DNA of 64,000 nt from Streptomyces sp. NBC_01353 (GCF_036237275.1 NZ_CP108353.1:29007-93006), one strand, 5' to 3'. Shown: positions 22,436-30,120, counted from the first letter of the stretch. Program-made: numbers and translations. Notes: generated from the letters alone by a model not told the origin.

Positions 22436-23454
22436 CAGGCGACGTTCCTTTCATTCCGTTCCTCGGCGGCCTGCTCCAGCTCGGTGATCCGGACGGTGAC
22501 CAGGGTCCGCATCGGCATCCACGCGCCGTGCGGACCCTGCACCTTCTCGTCGAAAACGTGGTGGGCCTCGGCGTCGCCCTTGATCTGCCGCAAGGCGTCG
22601 GGGCTGTTCCAGCAGGCGGCGTCGGCAACCTGGGCCATGAGCCGCTGGACGTGGGCGTCGCGGTCCTCCTTGGCGGGCGCGTCAGCCCGGTCGTGCGTTG
22701 TGGCGACGCCGTGCTCGGCCGCCACCTGCGCGGCGACCTGCGGTGCTTCCTTTGCCCTGCGCTCCTCGCGCTGCGCGGCCTCGGCCTTCAGCTCCGTGCC
22801 CCGCGCTACCAGGAGGTCCCCGAGCGCGATGTCGCCGTCGGGCCCCGACACGGTGGAGTTGAGCAGTCCGTCGGACTTGGCCTCGGCGTGCAAACCGAGC
22901 AGCGCGTTGACGTTGTTCCAGACGGCGGGCTTCCGCAGCCGCTCCATGTAGGCATCGGCCGGGGACCGCTGGCCCACAGGGTGGTCGCGGTCGCCGTCGT
23001 CCAGCGCCCCAGCGTCGACCGGGATCATGAAGGTCTGAAGGAGCGCGTACTTCAGCGCGGCCGACATGGCCTTGTTGGACGCCTTGTCGGCCACGTCCGA
23101 TGCCTCGCCCAGGGTGATCGCCGTGACCTTGTCGCCAGCCGGGCCGATGAAGTGGAAGGCGACGCGCATGTGGACGGCGTTCATCTTCCCGCGGACAGAG
23201 GGCTGGAAGTCGAGGACCTCGGGCAACATGACCACCCCGTGGTCGCGGAGCGGCTGTGCGAGGGCGCCGATGAAATCGTCGACCCCGCGGAAGTTGTAGT
23301 TCTGGGAGGCGTTCCGCCCGTTCTTGGCGACGTTCTTCACGTCCGCCATGACGCGAGACATCAGGACGTACACGCTGGGGTGGTCCTGGTTCGGGGTGTG
23401 CGAGGTCGGGCCCTCCGCCGTGATGCTGGCGGGGGCCTCGGTGGCCGCGGCCAT
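22435..23454 (-). CDS. erf: ERF-family single-strand annealing protein
   Basis: A 339-residue protein. Residues about 27-170 match ERF: SVYVLMSRVMADVKNVAKNG, QNYNFRGVDDFIGALAQPL, then MRVAFHFIGPAG and ALKYALLQTFMIP. ERF proteins anneal complementary ssDNA and promote recombination and genome circularisation in phages. The C-terminal half is charged and helical with a predicted linker. The neighbouring methyltransferase overlaps. SSB and RusA, both elsewhere in the window, would act with it. The family call is confident; the C-terminal half has no assigned role. Confidence 0.92.
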   Translation of the reverse strand: MAAATEAPASITAEGPTSHTPNQDHPSVYVLMSRVMADVKNVAKNGRNASQNYNFRGVDDFIGALAQPLRDHGVVMLPEVLDFQPSVRGKMNAVHMRVAFHFIGPAGDKVTAITLGEASDVADKASNKAMSAALKYALLQTFMIPVDAGALDDGDRDHPVGQRSPADAYMERLRKPAVWNNVNALLGLHAEAKSDGLLNSTVSGPDGDIALGDLLVARGTELKAEAAQREERRAKEAPQVAAQVAAEHGVATTHDRADAPAKEDRDAHVQRLMAQVADAACWNSPDALRQIKGDAEAHHVFDEKVQGPHGAWMPMRTLVTVRITELEQAAEERNERNVA

Positions 23455-23539
23455 GAGGTCTCCTAGCTATGGGGTTGTGGCTGTACTACGGCGGTAGAGG
23501 GCCCGGTTGTCGGCGTCCAGGCCCGCTTCCGCGACCGGA

Positions 23540-24106
23540 CTACTGCTGGGCGAGCTGCTCGGCCGGCGCGATGTCGTACTTCTCGATCAGCCAGGCCTTC
23601 ACGACGTGGCCGAGGGCCGGCTTGTAGCCGAGGTCGCTCTCGCGGGCGTCGACGGCCTCCTGGAAGCGGGCCCTGAGGCCAGAGTCGACACGGACGTTGA
23701 GAGTGCCGGTCTCCAGGCCCGTGTTACGCCGGACCCGGTGGGCGCCGGCGACCGGGGAGAACGTGCCGGCGATGAACGCATTCAGACCCTCGGCGACGTC
23801 CTTCGGGACGGACTTGCTGGCGGCCTGAATGGCGGTCCGGGTGACGAGCGGCATGTGGACCGGCAGGTTCGGGGCTCCGGTGATGTCGATGGCGTGCCGA
23901 AGTTGGCCCCAACCCTGCGGAAGCAGCAGCTCGTCGATAGTGGCGGCCAGTTCGGGGGCGCCGGTCTCGGTCAGGTGCTTGGAGGCGGCACGGAGGTTGT
24001 TCACGAGCTCGGTGGCCTTCTTGGAGGGCACGGTTCGGGGTCCCTTCGGGGGGCGCCCGATAGTCCGGCGGGGGGCCGTCGGCGGGCGGGTACGGGCATG
24101 TGTCAT
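23540..24106 (-). CDS. Putative ribbon-helix-helix-type DNA-binding protein, 188 aa
   Basis: A basic N-terminus (RTRPPTAPRRTIGRPPKGPR) resembles an AT-hook or DNA-minor-groove tail. Near the C-terminus TGTLNVRVDSGLRARFQEAVDARES is a strand followed by two helices, as in MetJ/Arc-type or ParG-type proteins. The last segment (LGHVVKAWLIEKYDI) could be the second helix. It is divergently oriented to the 112-aa gene across operator O3, so it could be the regulator that binds the palindrome, or its target. The role is inferred from position and fold impression. Confidence 0.6.
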   Translation of the reverse strand: MTHARTRPPTAPRRTIGRPPKGPRTVPSKKATELVNNLRAASKHLTETGAPELAATIDELLLPQGWGQLRHAIDITGAPNLPVHMPLVTRTAIQAASKSVPKDVAEGLNAFIAGTFSPVAGAHRVRRNTGLETGTLNVRVDSGLRARFQEAVDARESDLGYKPALGHVVKAWLIEKYDIAPAEQLAQQ

Positions 24107-24127
24107 GCCAGTCTCCCTTCAGTTCCA

Positions 24128-24139
24128 TTGCGTGCGCAA
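24128..24139. promoter_or_regulatory. TTGCG-TG-CGCAA palindrome
   Basis: A 12-bp palindrome near the start of the 188-aa gene (22 bases before its ATG). It shares TTGC/GCAA with the larger operators and could be a half-strength regulatory site at the ribosome-binding region. Confidence 0.35.
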
Positions 24140-24192
24140 CGGGACATGGCTGTGGTGTGTCGGGAGCGGGTGCGTTCCGACAGGGAGAGTAT

Positions 24193-24229
24193 TACCCATA
24201 TTCTGTTGCGCGGCAACAGAATATGGGTA
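24193..24229. promoter_or_regulatory. Operator/divergent promoter O3 (best palindrome copy)
   Basis: Perfect 17-bp arms, TACCCATATTCTGTTGC and its complement, around GCG. Rightward: TTGCGC, 16 bp, TATTGT. Leftward: TTGCCG, 16 bp, TAATAC. The palindrome thus contains the -35 region of both divergent promoters, one to the 112-aa gene and one to the 188-aa gene. It is the most symmetric of the three copies. Confidence 0.8.
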
Positions 24230-24266
24230 TTGTGGAGACACACCACAACGAACAACGGGGGCACCG

Positions 24267-24605
24267 ATGAACGCCAGCAGCCGCCAGGCCCGCCAGACCA
24301 TCCGGACCCGCACGCGCACCCAGCGCGCCGCCTCCCGCATCAACCGCCGCGGCAACGGCTCCCTTACCGCCCACTGCATCGCCGCCGGTCTCGCGCCGAA
24401 GGAGGCCCGCACCGTCGCCAACAGCCTCCGCAAGAACGCCACCAAGGCAGGCATCACCGGAACCGCCGCCCGCACCCACGCGGCCCGCCAGATGCGCGAC
24501 TGTCGCCGCTACACCCCGGCGCAGGTCGCCGCCATCGCCGTCATCTACAAGCCGAGGAAGCCGGCCTATAAGGCGGCAGCCGCCCGGCTTACCCTCGCCG
24601 CCTGA
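24267..24605 (+). CDS. Small, highly basic protein, 112 aa
   Basis: Starts MNASSRQARQTIRTRTRTQR. The protein is very rich in Arg, Ala and Thr with helical stretches (SLTAHCIAAGLAPKEARTVANSL, ARQMRDCRRYTPAQVAAIAVI). The pI is clearly high, so nucleic-acid binding is likely. It is the first plus-strand gene behind operator O3. The ATG has GGGGGC about 5 bases upstream. The much longer ORF reading back to 23829 crosses the operator and was rejected. It could be an early regulator or an anti-repressor-like protein. Confidence 0.6.
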   Translation: MNASSRQARQTIRTRTRTQRAASRINRRGNGSLTAHCIAAGLAPKEARTVANSLRKNATKAGITGTAARTHAARQMRDCRRYTPAQVAAIAVIYKPRKPAYKAAAARLTLAA

Positions 24606-24623
24606 CCAGAAATAGGAGCCCCC

Positions 24624-24836
24624 ATGGACGACGCCGACTTCTTCCAGGCCGGCTGTACCTACCAGCGGCGCCGATGGTTCTTCCAGTGCCTCGCTGTCGC
24701 GCCCAATCCCTTCAACAAGGAGATCCGTGCGGTCGGCTTCCTCTACCGCCTCGGCGAGCCCGCCACCGCAACGCAACTCGACGCTGACGACTGGGAGTAC
24801 GCGGACTGGGCCCCGGTCAGCAACGACCAGCCGTGA
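24624..24836 (+). CDS. Small acidic protein, 70 aa
   Basis: ATG follows AGGAG by 6 bases. The product reads MDDADFFQAGCTYQRRRWFF, then QCLAVAPNPFNKEIRAVGFLYRLGEP and an acidic WEYADWAPVSNDQP end. It resembles small actinobacterial proteins with a tight beta-sheet core, but no family is recognised. It is cotranscribed with the basic protein upstream and followed by a clear terminator. Confidence 0.65.
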   Translation: MDDADFFQAGCTYQRRRWFFQCLAVAPNPFNKEIRAVGFLYRLGEPATATQLDADDWEYADWAPVSNDQP

Positions 24837-24852
24837 CGACCCGGCAACGACG

Positions 24853-24885
24853 AAGGCCACCGCCCCGAACTCGGGTGGTGGCCTT
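24853..24885 (+). terminator. Terminator of the rightward O3 operon
   Basis: AAGGCCACC pairs perfectly with GGTGGCCTT, with inner CCCGA/TCGGG pairing. It starts 16 bases after the stop of the 70-aa gene. The structure is symmetric, so it may work in both directions. Confidence 0.7.
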
Positions 24886-24959
24886 GGAACTCACAAAGAT
24901 TGCGCACGCGCAGCGTAGCCGAAACGCTCACCAGCCCGCCACCCCCCTCCTGAGGCAGC

Positions 24960-25172
24960 ATGGATCCCATGGCCCGACGCCCCGTGAACCAGCCCGCCCT
25001 GGTCGACGACCCCGTCACCGGCTACCGCCACCGCTACTGCCGGCGCTGCGGCCGCGAACTCACCAGCCCCCAGTCCCGCCTGGTCGGATACGGCGCCGCC
25101 TGCGACCCGAACCGGATGCCCCGCGCCACCCCCGAGCACGAGGTCGAGCAGGACACCCTTCCCGGCGCCTGA
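24960..25172 (+). CDS. DUF6011-like zinc finger protein, 70 aa
   Basis: Contains RYCRRCGRELTSPQSRLVGYG followed by AACDP: a CxxC pair, the S-P-x-S-R-x-x-G-Y-G turn, and a second Cys, as in the DUF6011 family of small actinobacterial and phage proteins. These probably bind zinc and perhaps nucleic acid. GAGG lies 5 bases before the ATG; an internal ATG (MARRPV) is an alternative. It lies between two terminators, so it is likely a separate transcription unit. Confidence 0.7.
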   Translation: MDPMARRPVNQPALVDDPVTGYRHRYCRRCGRELTSPQSRLVGYGAACDPNRMPRATPEHEVEQDTLPGA

Positions 25173-25180
25173 CATGCCAG

Positions 25181-25217
25181 TGGCCCCGCGCCGTGCGAAG
25201 GGAACGCGAGGCCACCT
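25181..25217. terminator. Hairpin between convergent genes
   Basis: GTGGCC and GGCCAC enclose about 25 bases, followed by a second CCACC...GGTGG stem. It lies between the convergent zinc-finger gene and the recombinase, where a two-way terminator would be placed. Confidence 0.45.
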
Positions 25218-25307
25218 GGCAACACACCACCATCGGAAGGGGTGGTCACCGCGACCGTACGAGCCACACGCCCGCACCGCCCGCCAGCCGCCCGCATCCG
25301 GGTGACG

Positions 25308-26459
25308 TCAGACCTCCACGAACTCCCGCACGGCATCGACGGACAGGGGTTCCGCCTCGACCGCGCGGCGTAGCTGCTCCATCGTCGTCGGCAGCGGAGA
25401 CCATCCGTACCGGCCGGCCATCACGAAGTTGAGCGCCGTCACGCCCTTCGCGTACGTCTTGCGAACCGACCCTGCCTGCAGCGTGATCCCGGGCGGCCCG
25501 GCCTTCGACGCCCGCAGGGTCACCCACAACGCGGACCGGCCGCCCTCCAGCGGCAGCGCCTCCACCACCTGCTCGCGGACTTCCAGCCACCGGCGCAGCG
25601 CCACCCGCGTCCCGTCCCGCAGCGGGTACCACTCGACCTCCGGCAGCGGCTCCAGCTCGCGGATCGCAGCCAGCACCCGCTGCCGTACCGCCTCCGACCG
25701 TTGATGCACGTGCCCCGTGCGGATCGCCACGACCGCCGACGGGTGCACCTCGGCGAGAGCCGCAATCTCCTCCACCCGCCCGGGCGGTGCCTTCTGCGGA
25801 CGGCGCCGGACCCCCACCGCCCGCTCCCCAGAGACGACGTCGGCCAGGCGCAGCGCGGCCAGTTCACCCGACCGGCACCCCGAGTCGAGCACGATCCCCA
25901 CCATCGCCAGCAGCCGGGCACGTTCCGCCCCCGACATGCCGATCCCGTCCCGCTCCAACGGCCCCGCCGACGCCATGTCCGCGAGACCCCGGTACAGCGC
26001 CGCCCGGTCCCGCGCCGGCACTGTGGCCTTCAACTCCGGCTGCTCCACCACCGGCAGCCACACTGCTTTCTCCGGCACCACCAGGCCGGCCAGGATCCCC
26101 AGGCAGTCCCGCACGATCCGCAGCGTCGCCACCGGCAACGGCTTACCCACGTCCTTCTCCAGGTGCCGCAGCTCCCCGGCCTCCGCCAGTCCCCAGAACG
26201 CGCGCAGCGACGGACGCGTGAACAACTGGGCAGCCGTACGCCGCGCCCGATCCGGCATCTCCTCCCGCTCGACCGCCCGGCCGAACATGCCGACCACCAT
26301 CCACAACTGCCGGCCACGCTCCGCCGACACCTGGATCACGCCACCAGCGCCCGGCACCGGACGCCGCCCGTCCCATGCTGCTCGGTCTCCGGGCGCGACC
26401 TCGTCCACGACCGCGGCAAGCTGCCGCACCGACGCCACGGCGTACTGCCCTCTGGCCAC
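25308..26459 (-). CDS. Tyrosine recombinase-like protein lacking the usual C-terminal active site
   Basis: A 383-residue protein. It has an N-terminal helical SAM-like region and the box I-type motif GCRSGELAALRL (R196) of tyrosine recombinases. An inserted segment (about 215-260) contains a possible HTH. After that I could not find HxxR, H/W or the nucleophilic Tyr in family positions: the end reads SVRKTYAKGVTALNF, then EPLSVDAVREFVEV. It is either a degenerate paralogue or a partner of the adjacent active recombinase. The start lies 12 bases after the partner's stop. The box I match and its position support the family call; activity is doubtful. Confidence 0.65.
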   Translation of the reverse strand: MARGQYAVASVRQLAAVVDEVAPGDRAAWDGRRPVPGAGGVIQVSAERGRQLWMVVGMFGRAVEREEMPDRARRTAAQLFTRPSLRAFWGLAEAGELRHLEKDVGKPLPVATLRIVRDCLGILAGLVVPEKAVWLPVVEQPELKATVPARDRAALYRGLADMASAGPLERDGIGMSGAERARLLAMVGIVLDSGCRSGELAALRLADVVSGERAVGVRRRPQKAPPGRVEEIAALAEVHPSAVVAIRTGHVHQRSEAVRQRVLAAIRELEPLPEVEWYPLRDGTRVALRRWLEVREQVVEALPLEGGRSALWVTLRASKAGPPGITLQAGSVRKTYAKGVTALNFVMAGRYGWSPLPTTMEQLRRAVEAEPLSVDAVREFVEV

Positions 26460-26471
26460 CTTGCCCCTCTC

Positions 26472-27593
26472 CTACAGCCCGATGTTCGTGAGCGGGTTCC
26501 GCTCGTCCAGGCCGTCCACTTCTTCCACGTACCCCTGGAAGGCTTTGGACCCGTCGGCCCATCCTCCATGCCGGCTGGTGTGGATGGGGTCGGCCTTTGC
26601 CATGAGGGCGGCGGTGGCGAAGCCGCGGCGCAGCGAGTGGGAGCGCCACCGGCCGCTCATGCCGACGGCAGCCATGGACAGCTCCACGACGTCGGAGATG
26701 GCGTCGATGGTGATGCGGCCGGTCGGATCACCGATCTGGACGCCGCCGCGGTAGATAGGCGGGTTGAGGTAGCCGTGGCGGTCGATGCGCATGAACAGCG
26801 GACCGCTGTTGTGCTCCTCGGCGGCCAGGGCATCGAGGTAGTCGCGGGTCGCGCGGACGGGACACGTTTCCGGGGCCGAGCCGTACTTGACCGTGACGTT
26901 TTGCCACTTCTTGATCTTCACGCGGTAGATCCGCACCCGGATTCCGGTGCCCTGGACCTCTGCAGGCTCGGTCACCGAGCCCACGTTGAGCAAGGTCAGT
27001 TCGCTGGCGCGGGCCGCGCAGGCGAAGCCCAGGAGCAGGATTGCCGCGTCCCGCTTCCCCTTCAGGGTCGTGCGGTCCACGACGGACAACGCCCTTTCCA
27101 GCACCGCGGGGACGGCCGGCGAGGTCTTCCGTGGACGGGCCTGCTCGGAGTCCGCCGTGGACAGCTTCCGCCGGTACCCGGCGACGACCTTGCGCGCTCC
27201 CTTGGTCTCGGGTGGCTGGACGCCGGCCGCGCTGTGCATCGTCCGGATGGACGCGATGATCCGCTCCATGGTGGACGGGCTGTACGGCCGCCCGGTGCGC
27301 TTCCGCGGGGTGCGGGTCAGGTGGGAGATGTAGTGGGAGACCGTCTGCGGTGCCGCCGGGACGGCCCGCCGCCCGACGGTGAGGCACCACGCGGTGAACT
27401 CGGCGAAGTCCCGCTGGTACGCCGTGTTGGTGGAGTCGGCGATCCCCGCCTCGATGTCCTCCTGGACCTCGTCCGGCAGCCATGCGTCCGGGTCGTCCTT
27501 GGCGTCCGGCCGCGCCGGAACCGCGTCCTGGCGTACGGCGGGGAGTCGGTCGTCCTCGACCAACTCCCCGTCCACCACCTCGTCGTCGTTCAC
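26472..27593 (-). CDS. int: Tyrosine recombinase (integrase family), catalytically complete
   Basis: A 373-residue protein. GTG start after GAGGA. Residues 40-135 form the core-binding SAM-like domain (NTAYQRDFAEFTAWCLTVG). The catalytic domain shows R195 (AARASELTLL), K228/K229 (YRVKIKKW), H319 and R322 (RSHSLRRG), H342-xx-W345 (RHGGW) and Y355 (AFQGYVEE). All catalytic residues are present. It would cut and rejoin DNA at sites such as the 37-bp inverted repeats. A 33-residue peptide gene is coupled upstream, and a recombinase-like protein follows. No attP-attB junction is visible in the window. Confidence 0.93.
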   Translation of the reverse strand: MNDDEVVDGELVEDDRLPAVRQDAVPARPDAKDDPDAWLPDEVQEDIEAGIADSTNTAYQRDFAEFTAWCLTVGRRAVPAAPQTVSHYISHLTRTPRKRTGRPYSPSTMERIIASIRTMHSAAGVQPPETKGARKVVAGYRRKLSTADSEQARPRKTSPAVPAVLERALSVVDRTTLKGKRDAAILLLGFACAARASELTLLNVGSVTEPAEVQGTGIRVRIYRVKIKKWQNVTVKYGSAPETCPVRATRDYLDALAAEEHNSGPLFMRIDRHGYLNPPIYRGGVQIGDPTGRITIDAISDVVELSMAAVGMSGRWRSHSLRRGFATAALMAKADPIHTSRHGGWADGSKAFQGYVEEVDGLDERNPLTNIGL

Positions 27594-27691
27594 CGGTGCT
27601 GTCCTCGCCACACGACCGCAGCACCGATGAGGCCGGACAGCCCGCCGACGAGGCCGCAGATCCCGAAGATGAGCTGCGCTGTGTCGCTCAT
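27590..27691 (-). CDS. 33-residue membrane micropeptide coupled to the recombinase
   Basis: Reads MSDTAQLIFGICGLVGGLSG, then LIGAAVVWRGQHR. One glycine-rich hydrophobic helix ends in a basic tail, which predicts a single-pass membrane peptide. The ATG overlaps the TGA of the DUF6221-like gene (ATGA) and its TGA overlaps the GTG of the recombinase (GTGA), so ribosomes must pass through it to reach the recombinase. It may exist mainly for translational coupling. It is too short for most gene finders. Confidence 0.65.
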   Translation of the reverse strand: MSDTAQLIFGICGLVGGLSGLIGAAVVWRGQHR

Positions 27692-27978
27692 GGCCGCCAC
27701 TCCTCCTTGTAGTCCGGGTGCGCTTCGTATGGCACAGCGAGCCGTCGGGCCACATCCCATGCCGCTTGCGCAGCATCGTCGAACCCGGAGCCGTACTCCC
27801 GGTCGTACGCCTTGGGGAGCACCTCGTCCAGGATGCTCTGCACGGCGTCGACCTCCGCCACGGCGATCTGGGCCTGCTCCAGCGGTAGTAGGAAGTGCGC
27901 CGCGGCGCGCCGCTCGGCGAACCTGTCGTTCAGGAACGCCATCAGTGCGGCGTCGCGTCCGAATGTGTCCTCATCCAC
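27688..27978 (-). CDS. DUF6221-like protein, 96 aa
   Basis: GTG start. The first half has helices (LMAFLNDRFAERRAAAHFLL, EVDAVQSILDEV), and the end AAWDVARRLAVPYEAHPDYKEEWRP matches the W...R.LA.PY..HPDY..EWRP C-terminus of the DUF6221 family, common in Streptomyces and its phages. The role is unknown. It is the first gene of the recombinase operon. Ribosome site GGGGAG precedes the start. Confidence 0.75.
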   Translation of the reverse strand: MDEDTFGRDAALMAFLNDRFAERRAAAHFLLPLEQAQIAVAEVDAVQSILDEVLPKAYDREYGSGFDDAAQAAWDVARRLAVPYEAHPDYKEEWRP

Positions 27979-28076
27979 GGGCCTCTCCCCTGCTCGGATC
28001 TTGGCTCCATAGAAGGAACGTTATCCGGAGCTAGGCGATCCGATGCCCCGAACAACCCCTGAGGGACACGAAAATA

Positions 28077-28106
28077 GAGAAGCCGTTGAGCGATCAACGA
28101 CTTCTC
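28077..28106 (-). terminator. Terminator of the 146-aa gene
   Basis: GAGAAG-CC-GTTGA-GCGA-TCAAC-GA-CTTCTC: two perfect stems in series, with ATTTTC following on the minus strand. It lies 39 bases after the stop codon of the leftward gene. A palindrome AGGATCGATCCT and a GGCGGCG/CGCCGCC hairpin follow between terminator and gene. Confidence 0.7.
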
Positions 28107-28144
28107 CAGGATCGATCCTAAGAGGCGGCGCCCACGCCGCCCCA

Positions 28145-28585
28145 TCACGAGATGACGTTCGGTTGGAGGTCGAAGAAGAGGACCTTGGCATCGCGGAAGG
28201 GATGCCCGCTCTTCTTCTGCACCCCAGCAGTAAGCGACGCGATGAGCTTGTTGCAAATGGACTCGCGGGTCTCGTCTGCCGCCACAGGGATGAGGCCCTG
28301 CTCCCCAACCAGCGTCTGGCGCCCGTCGACCATTCCGCTCAACGTAAGCGTCCAGTGGTACATCCCGCGGTTCGCCGCCTCAGTCGCCATGCGGACAGTG
28401 ATCTTGCCGACCGGGTCCAGCAGGCGGTGAGCAGCGCTGTGCAGGGCTTGATCGTAGGGACGGGTCTCGTCCGCGGCCTCGTACTCGCGCAGGTCCAGGA
28501 TGCGGCGCAGCTGCTCGCTCTCGCGGAGGAGCGTCATCATCAGGTGGTCCGTCTCGGCCTCGGCTTTGCTGTCTCGGTTGGTCAT
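28145..28585 (-). CDS. Hypothetical protein, 146 aa
   Basis: Reads MTNRDSKAEAETDHLMMTLL, a helical N-terminal domain (SEQLRRILDLREYEAADETRPY, QALHSAAHRLLDP), then a beta-rich part (ITVRMATEAANRGMYHWTLTLSG, KVLFFDLQPNVIS). GGAGAAGCGC lies upstream of the ATG. Codon use is less GC3-rich than in the structural genes, as for other lysogeny-side genes. It is single, between its own promoter region and a terminator. No family is recognised. Confidence 0.65.
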   Translation of the reverse strand: MTNRDSKAEAETDHLMMTLLRESEQLRRILDLREYEAADETRPYDQALHSAAHRLLDPVGKITVRMATEAANRGMYHWTLTLSGMVDGRQTLVGEQGLIPVAADETRESICNKLIASLTAGVQKKSGHPFRDAKVLFFDLQPNVIS

Positions 28586-28599
28586 GCGCTTCTCCCCCA

Positions 28600-28841
28600 C
28601 GAACGCAGTAGGAATCCTAGGCCCGAGGCTACGCGTGCGACTCGGCGTCATGCCCCAACCGTCCCACAGATCATCACCCCTGGTGACAGGGCTCTAAACA
28701 CACGTTATGCGCTTCTGTGGGAGCCGTTCTAAGCGCACGCTGTCTTCTCCAACACGATGGCTCCGGGACCTGAGAATCGAGTTGCGCGAGCCCGGCGTCG
28801 GTACGATCAGCAACCCATACGAATTCGGGAGGGGACGAACA
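28600..28841. promoter_or_regulatory. Divergent promoter region with an inverted repeat
   Basis: No gene is seen between the 146-aa gene and the rightward 139-aa gene. An inverted repeat TGCGCTT...AAGCGCA spans 28708-28737 around a 16-base centre. A TTAGGATCC-like AT-rich patch near 28610 may hold the leftward -10 box. It likely carries divergent promoters. Confidence 0.45.
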
Positions 28842-29261
28842 TTGAACAGCGCCAGCAACGACGACTACGGCCCGCACAGCCCCGACTACGGACTGTCCTA
28901 TGAGCCCGACCCCTTCGCGGATCCAGAGCCGATTGACGACCCCGACGCCTGGGAGCTCGAATTCCGAGAGGGCGACCCGAACGAGGACCACACCGAGGCG
29001 ATCTGGGAGCAGGGCTACCGGGACGGCCACATCACCCGGGAGCAGCTCTCAATGCGCCGGGCGCCAGAGGGAACGCCCTACTCCGTAGAGGGGCCAGACC
29101 AGGCGCCGGCAATTCGGTCGGCAATCGCAAAACTGCGGCACAAGCTGGCCACTGCCGAACTGACCGATGCAGAGCGTGCCTTGGAGGAACGCACGCTCGC
29201 CATCCTCCAGAAGGGGATGGACGAGAACGAGCCTCCGGCGGGTTCCACCTTGGCGCTATGA
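28842..29261 (+). CDS. Acidic hypothetical protein, 139 aa
   Basis: TTG start with GGGAGGGG 8 bases upstream. The product reads LNSASNDDYGPHSPDYGLSY and is strongly acidic (PFADPEPIDDPDAWELEFREGDPNEDHTEAI), then a helical C-terminal half (RSAIAKLRHKLATAELTDAERALEERTLAILQKG). The acidic character could mimic DNA, as in some anti-restriction proteins, but this is speculative. An upstream ATG extension lacks a ribosome site. It stands at the start of a plus-strand cluster of small genes. Confidence 0.6.
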   Translation: MNSASNDDYGPHSPDYGLSYEPDPFADPEPIDDPDAWELEFREGDPNEDHTEAIWEQGYRDGHITREQLSMRRAPEGTPYSVEGPDQAPAIRSAIAKLRHKLATAELTDAERALEERTLAILQKGMDENEPPAGSTLAL

Positions 29262-29295
29262 AGAGCGGGCACCTGATTCCTGGCACACTCGGGCC

Positions 29296-29469
29296 ATGAC
29301 GAACCGCTCTACGTGCCACTTCGGACACGAGTACGACGAGACCGACGCCAAGGCCGTCGACTACCACACGGAACCGGTGGAATGTAACGGGCGGCGGACT
29401 TGCCGATGCCAGAACAGGCCCCGCTGTTACCCGTGCGGTGACTCTTTCTGCCTCTGCTCTTCGCACTGA
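29296..29469 (+). CDS. Cys-rich 57-residue protein
   Basis: Reads MTNRSTCHFGHEYDETDAKA, then VECNGRRTCRCQNRPRCYPCGDSFCLC. Eight cysteines in the second half suggest a compact zinc or disulfide-bonded fold. The pattern is like cysteine knots or zinc-binding regulators, but no family is recognised. It follows the acidic gene with a 34-base spacer and may be cotranscribed. A strong hairpin terminator lies 130 bases downstream. Confidence 0.55.
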   Translation: MTNRSTCHFGHEYDETDAKAVDYHTEPVECNGRRTCRCQNRPRCYPCGDSFCLCSSH

Positions 29470-29601
29470 TCCGTGGCTTCATCGTGCGGCGTCCCCTCGC
29501 TGACGGCCCTGATCCGCTAGGTTATCCACCAGAGTTGGCCGTTCGTCCTAGGCGGCGGTGCAACAAGCAGTTCCGGGCGAGTACACGCTCCCCGCGGACT
29601 T

Positions 29602-29635
29602 GAGAGGCCCCCAGGCGTGTACCTGGGGGCCTCTC
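29602..29635. terminator. Strong bidirectional terminator
   Basis: GAGAGGCCCCCAGG-CGTGTA-CCTGGGGGCCTCTC: a perfect 14-bp stem with a 6-base loop. It separates the rightward Cys-rich gene from the leftward gene at 29659 and can serve both. Confidence 0.75.
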
Positions 29636-29658
29636 CTGATTCCACCGCGCGCGGGTAG

Positions 29659-29931
29659 CTACCTGAGGACCGCGGTGACCCGTACGGACCCGCCGCCCGC
29701 GAGCTTCTCGGCGAACTCCGTCAGCTTCGGCTCGCGCAGGGCAGTCGACATCCGGCGGCGCCACACCCTCTGCACCTCTACCATCACCTCGTCGACCGGC
29801 CGACCTATGCACGCCGGGCTGAGAGCGTTCAGGTCCGCGGTGAGCTGGTCGGCCAGCTCGTCCCCTTTGGCCTGCGCCGCCTGGTTGACGACCTTCTGAA
29901 GCTTCCGCTTGTCGAACTTGAACTTGGCCAC
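29659..29931 (-). CDS. Small helical protein, 90 aa
   Basis: GTG start with GGAGG 5 bases upstream (ideal). The product reads VAKFKFDKRKLQKVVNQAAQ, a basic N-terminus, then AKGDELADQLTADLNALSP and VDEVMVEVQRVWRRRMSTAL. It resembles small actinophage proteins with the end GGGSVRVTAVLR. It could be a minor DNA-binding factor. It is convergent with the Cys-rich gene and divergent from the coupled plus-strand pair. Confidence 0.6.
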   Translation of the reverse strand: MAKFKFDKRKLQKVVNQAAQAKGDELADQLTADLNALSPACIGRPVDEVMVEVQRVWRRRMSTALREPKLTEFAEKLAGGGSVRVTAVLR

Positions 29932-30067
29932 GTGGCCTCCTTCGAACCGGGACTGCCGTTCACCCCGCACGCCATGTGGCCCGCCAGCGGTCCGCTCGCC
30001 TCGACGGTACCTTCGGCCACTGACATCTCACCCGAACAGCGCAATCAGGGTGGCACGCCAACACCCT

Positions 30068-30096
30068 TGACCGCCCTGCATATGCCAGAGAGGGTG
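30068..30096 (+). promoter_or_regulatory. Candidate promoter for the 30.1-kb plus-strand genes
   Basis: TTGACC, 17 bp, GAGGGT. The -35 is consensus; the -10 is one step from the Streptomyces TAGGGT type. It lies about 30 bases upstream of the GTG of the 19-residue ORF. Confidence 0.45.
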
Positions 30097-30120
30097 AGGG
30101 CCTGACGAACGGAGACGATC

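Noticed and set aside
25701-28034. 777-codon plus-strand ORF
   Set aside because: Antisense to both recombinase genes with a His/Arg/Pro-rich shadow composition, and it runs through the terminator and start regions of other genes.
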